NCBI GenBank assembly: GCA_014799645.1
Contig: JAAVHQ010000002.1
Coordinates: forward strand, 2,810 to 10,806
Source of the DNA: Clostridiales bacterium
GTDB taxonomy: Bacteria > Bacillota > Clostridia > Christensenellales > UBA3700
DNA length: 7,997 nt
Direction of reading: 5' to 3'
Shown here: one piece after another, positions 5,883 through 7,997 of the stretch
How the letters are laid out: the number at the start of each line of letters is the position of its first letter
Position numbering within the stretch: position 1 is the first letter of the stretch
The notes under the pieces: model-generated
Database searches by the model: none
The model's input: the letters and a program-made list of their open reading frames with translations, nothing else
Told to the model about the DNA's origin: nothing
Made by a program: the position numbers and the translations under genes

Positions 5883-7013
5883 ATGAAAGAGATATTGAAA
5901 CTCAATGAAATAAGCAGTAAAGTCAACGCTATTCTCACCCAAGACAAGTATACCGTCACGAGCGATGCGAAAGAGCCTTGCGCTATCGTGCTCAGAAGTT
6001 TTTCTATGCACGAATACGATATGCCAAAGAGCGTAATCGCAGTCGCAAGAGCGGGCGCAGGCGTGAATAATATCCCCCTTGACAAAATGTCTGAGCAAGG
6101 CGTGTGCGTATTCAATACCCCAGGCGCAAATGCCAACGCGGTAAAAGAACTCGTACTCTTCGCTCTTTTGGTATCTTCGAGAAAAATCTATGAAGGCATC
6201 AACTGGACGCAAAATTTGGAAAAGAACGGCGAAGTAAACAAGCAAGTCGAGAAAGGTAAAAAGGCTTTCGTAGGTCAAGAAATTTTCGGCAAGACGCTCG
6301 GTATCGTCGGTCTTGGCGCAATCGGTAAACTTGTCGCAAACGCGGTAATCGCTTTGGGCATGAAGGTAATCGCTTACGACCCGTTCGTATCTTCCACCGA
6401 CTTACCTATCGAATTGACAAGCGATATCAACGTTATTTACAAGAACTGCGACTACATCACTTTGCACGTTCCTGCTACCCCGCAGACCAAAAACTCCGTC
6501 AATAAGGACACTATCGCTCTTATGAAAGACGGCGTTAGAATTATCAACCTCGCTAGAGGCGAACTCGTCAACAACGAGGATATCAAAAAGGCTATAGCCG
6601 ACAAGAAAGTGGCAAAGTACGTCACCGACCTACCTTGCGACGAAATCTTGGGCGTTGACGGAATTATCACAATTCCTCACCTCGGCGCATCCACAGAAGA
6701 GGCGGAAGACAACTGCGCGGTTATGGCAGCCAACCAACTTAAAGATTATTTGGAAAACGGCAATATCGTCAACAGCGTCAACTTCCCCAAACTTCAAGTT
6801 GAACGCAACGGAAAGTGCCGTGTCTGCATAGTATCCGAGGACATTCAAAACGCAGTCGCTACCGCAACCGCTACTTTGAAGAATATATCCTCTATCAACA
6901 GCGCAACGCGCGGTAATATCGTCTATATCATCGCAGACCTCTCTTCCGACGCTGACGAAAAGGCTATCGAAGCGTTGAAAGCAAATGCGCTTAGAGTACG
7001 CGTGATAAAGTAA
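5883..7013 (+). CDS. serA: D-3-phosphoglycerate dehydrogenase
   Basis: Cytoplasmic NAD-dependent enzyme that oxidises 3-phosphoglycerate to 3-phosphohydroxypyruvate, the first step of serine synthesis and substrate supply for SerC. In the 376-residue protein, the substrate loop ARAGAGVNNI (55-64) and VFNTPGANANAVKEL (76-90) are typical of the Clostridia/Bacteroidetes form. The Rossmann motif is GLGAIG (143-148) with the NAD ribose aspartate in AYDPF (D166). Catalytic residues are R225 in LARGELVN and H266 in IPHLGAST; the glutamate partner is probably E254. Residues 311-376 fold like a single ACT domain (strand-helix-strand-strand-helix-strand), but the Gly/Pro serine-binding signature of classical ACT domains is not evident, so serine feedback may be weak or absent. 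The ATG at 5883 follows AAGGTG (5871-5876) by six bases; a GTG at 5874 lies inside that site. Confidence 0.96.
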   Translation: MKEILKLNEISSKVNAILTQDKYTVTSDAKEPCAIVLRSFSMHEYDMPKSVIAVARAGAGVNNIPLDKMSEQGVCVFNTPGANANAVKELVLFALLVSSRKIYEGINWTQNLEKNGEVNKQVEKGKKAFVGQEIFGKTLGIVGLGAIGKLVANAVIALGMKVIAYDPFVSSTDLPIELTSDINVIYKNCDYITLHVPATPQTKNSVNKDTIALMKDGVRIINLARGELVNNEDIKKAIADKKVAKYVTDLPCDEILGVDGIITIPHLGASTEEAEDNCAVMAANQLKDYLENGNIVNSVNFPKLQVERNGKCRVCIVSEDIQNAVATATATLKNISSINSATRGNIVYIIADLSSDADEKAIEALKANALRVRVIK

Positions 7014-7037
7014 GTAATAATTAAAAGTGAAAAAGTA

Positions 7038-7070
7038 AAGAGCAAGCGTTACGCTTGCTCTTCTTTATTT
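7038..7070 (+). terminator. Intrinsic terminator of the serC-serA operon
   Basis: aagagcaagcgt (7038-7049) and acgcttgctctt (7051-7062) are perfect reverse complements, giving a stem of ten or more bases with a very small loop. A T-rich tail ctttattt (7063-7070) follows and A-rich DNA (7031-7039) precedes it. It begins 25 bases after the serA stop. The T run is interrupted, so some read-through is possible. Confidence 0.85.
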
Positions 7071-7109
7071 AATATTTACTTTGCTAGATTCACTCTACTT
7101 TGAACGCTA

Positions 7110-7274
7110 CGTTCGGAGAAGATTGAGATAGACAAAAAAGAAAGCGGCAGATTTTGCGTCTAGTGGGCGTTCGGCGAGCCGAGTCGTACGCCTGTACGAT
7201 GAGCGTGAGCCAAATGTCTAATCGACGGAAAAGATGCCACTTTACTTTTGTCTAGATTCGATTTTCTCCGAACG
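7110..7274. repeat. 165-base imperfect palindrome (MITE-like) overlapping the 3' end of the MMPL gene
   Basis: The two ends, CGTTCGGAGAA at 7110-7120 and its exact complement at 7264-7274, are followed inward by TAGACAAAA (7129-7137, with its complement at 7247-7255), AAAG, GGCA, TTTT and CGTC blocks shared between the arms, and then by a central perfect stem tcgtac/gtacga (7184-7189, 7194-7199). The outer half of the arms agrees at roughly three quarters of positions. The symmetry centre of the ends (7192) coincides with the apex of the central stem, so this is one element, not two chance repeats. The right arm carries codons R242 to K251 and the stop of the MMPL gene. Read rightward, the left arm also opens with RSEKIE. 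No transposase is present; a non-autonomous palindromic repeat is the best guess. Confidence 0.75.
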
Positions 7275-7997
7275 CTTAACCACCTTCGCAGCCTTCTTGC
7301 CGACACGCGTGAGCTTCGATACTCTGCCCGCCGCCAAAATCATTACGCTTGGCAAGACGAAGAGCACGAGAATACCGCTGATTACGCTACCTCGTGCGAT
7401 AAGCATTGTGATTTCACGGGCAATTAGGTTGCCAGTGACAAGACCTACGGATAGGCAACATCCTGCCATTATCGAAACCGACGTAAGCACGGACATTGCG
7501 CACTCGCTCAACGCCCTGTACGCCGATTCTCGAGCCGGCATAAACTTGATATAGTTCTTGTACTTGACTGAGAACAGTATCGCATAGTCGACCGTCGCGC
7601 CGAGCTGAATTGACGATATGATTATATAGCCCATAAAGTTGATAGGCGTACCTGTCAAAGCGTTGATTGATAGATTGACAAATATACCGAATTCTATGAC
7701 TAGAATTATCAATACCGACATCTTCAACGATCGTATCGTCAGCAAAAGTATTACGAAGATAATCAATACCGACACAATGGTGATGACGTTGAAGTCTCTC
7801 GGAGTGATTTCGGCAAGGTCGGATTTGGCTTGCGCCATACCCGTCAAATAATAGTCGTCGCCAAAGTGCGCGTTGATAGAAGTCTTGATATTTGCCAAGG
7901 TCTGCGCCGTCTTTTCGCTTTCAGCCTCGTCCTCGACCATAATAAAGTACAATGCGTGATTATCCCCCGCAAGTCCTTTCAACGTACCCGCCTCGTC
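7242..7997 (-). CDS. MMPL/RND family transporter, C-terminal part (5' end beyond the window)
   Basis: The visible 251 residues are the C-terminal end of an MMPL-type RND membrane transporter; family members export lipids, drugs or peptides using the proton gradient. The frame is open to the right edge, so no start is seen. After the end of an extracytoplasmic domain (1-65), five membrane helices follow: about 69-87, 94-112, 118-138, 166-187 and 200-223. The third ends in QLGATVDYAILF (131-142), the RND signature with the proton-relay aspartate D137. The cytoplasmic tail (224-251) is strongly basic. Its last ten residues, RSEKIESRQK, and the stop lie in the right arm of the palindrome at 7110-7274, so the native tail may have been replaced. 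The gene converges on serA. The large palindrome, with T residues at 7139-7134 on this strand, may serve as its terminator. Confidence 0.9.
   Translation of the reverse strand, partial: DEAGTLKGLAGDNHALYFIMVEDEAESEKTAQTLANIKTSINAHFGDDYYLTGMAQAKSDLAEITPRDFNVITIVSVLIIFVILLLTIRSLKMSVLIILVIEFGIFVNLSINALTGTPINFMGYIIISSIQLGATVDYAILFSVKYKNYIKFMPARESAYRALSECAMSVLTSVSIMAGCCLSVGLVTGNLIAREITMLIARGSVISGILVLFVLPSVMILAAGRVSKLTRVGKKAAKVVKRSEKIESRQK

Noticed and set aside
5793..6278. Minus-strand frames opposite the serC-serA junction and early serA
   Set aside because: They overlap the conserved serA N-terminal domain and have no supporting start signals.
7234..7554. Plus-strand frame over the MMPL gene
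   Set aside because: It is antisense to the RND signature helices and lacks a ribosome binding site; the MMPL frame is open to the edge with five clear membrane helices.

Overview
The window looks like a piece of a low-to-moderate GC Gram-positive chromosome, most likely an uncultured member of the Clostridia. The signs are strong GGAGG-type ribosome binding sites, sigma-A-like promoters with TATAAT boxes, a short clostridial-type SerA with a SerC partner, a BcrA/NatA-type ABC exporter and a lipoprotein with a Gram-positive lipobox. This placement is inferred from composition and protein style, not from a marker gene.

Layout, left to right. Positions 1-235 hold the possible first codons of a leftward gene (1-23), face-to-face promoter signals around 50-105, a possible short rightward transcript with a 17-codon frame, and a strong terminator (176-207). 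A leftward sugar-phosphate nucleotidyltransferase follows (236-946). Diverging from it is a tightly packed rightward four-gene cassette (1102-4675): an exported papain-like Cys/His/Asp protein, a lipoprotein, an ABC-2 ATPase and its membrane permease. Overlaps of 11 and 4 bases and a gap of 1 base indicate a single transcript. The first two genes are visibly more AT-rich than the rest.

Next is the serine operon serC-serA (4798-7013). It has its own extended -10 promoter, a stem-loop directly before the serC ribosome binding site, and a terminator at 7038-7070. SerA makes 3-phosphohydroxypyruvate from 3-phosphoglycerate, and SerC transaminates it to phosphoserine; serB is not in the window. 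The right end carries the 3' part of a leftward MMPL/RND transporter (7242-7997, open at the window edge).

The two most unusual items are the four-gene exported-peptidase/lipoprotein/ABC cassette, and a 165-base imperfect palindrome (7110-7274). The right arm of the palindrome encodes exactly the last ten residues and stop codon of the MMPL transporter, and its left arm can encode the same residues on the other strand.
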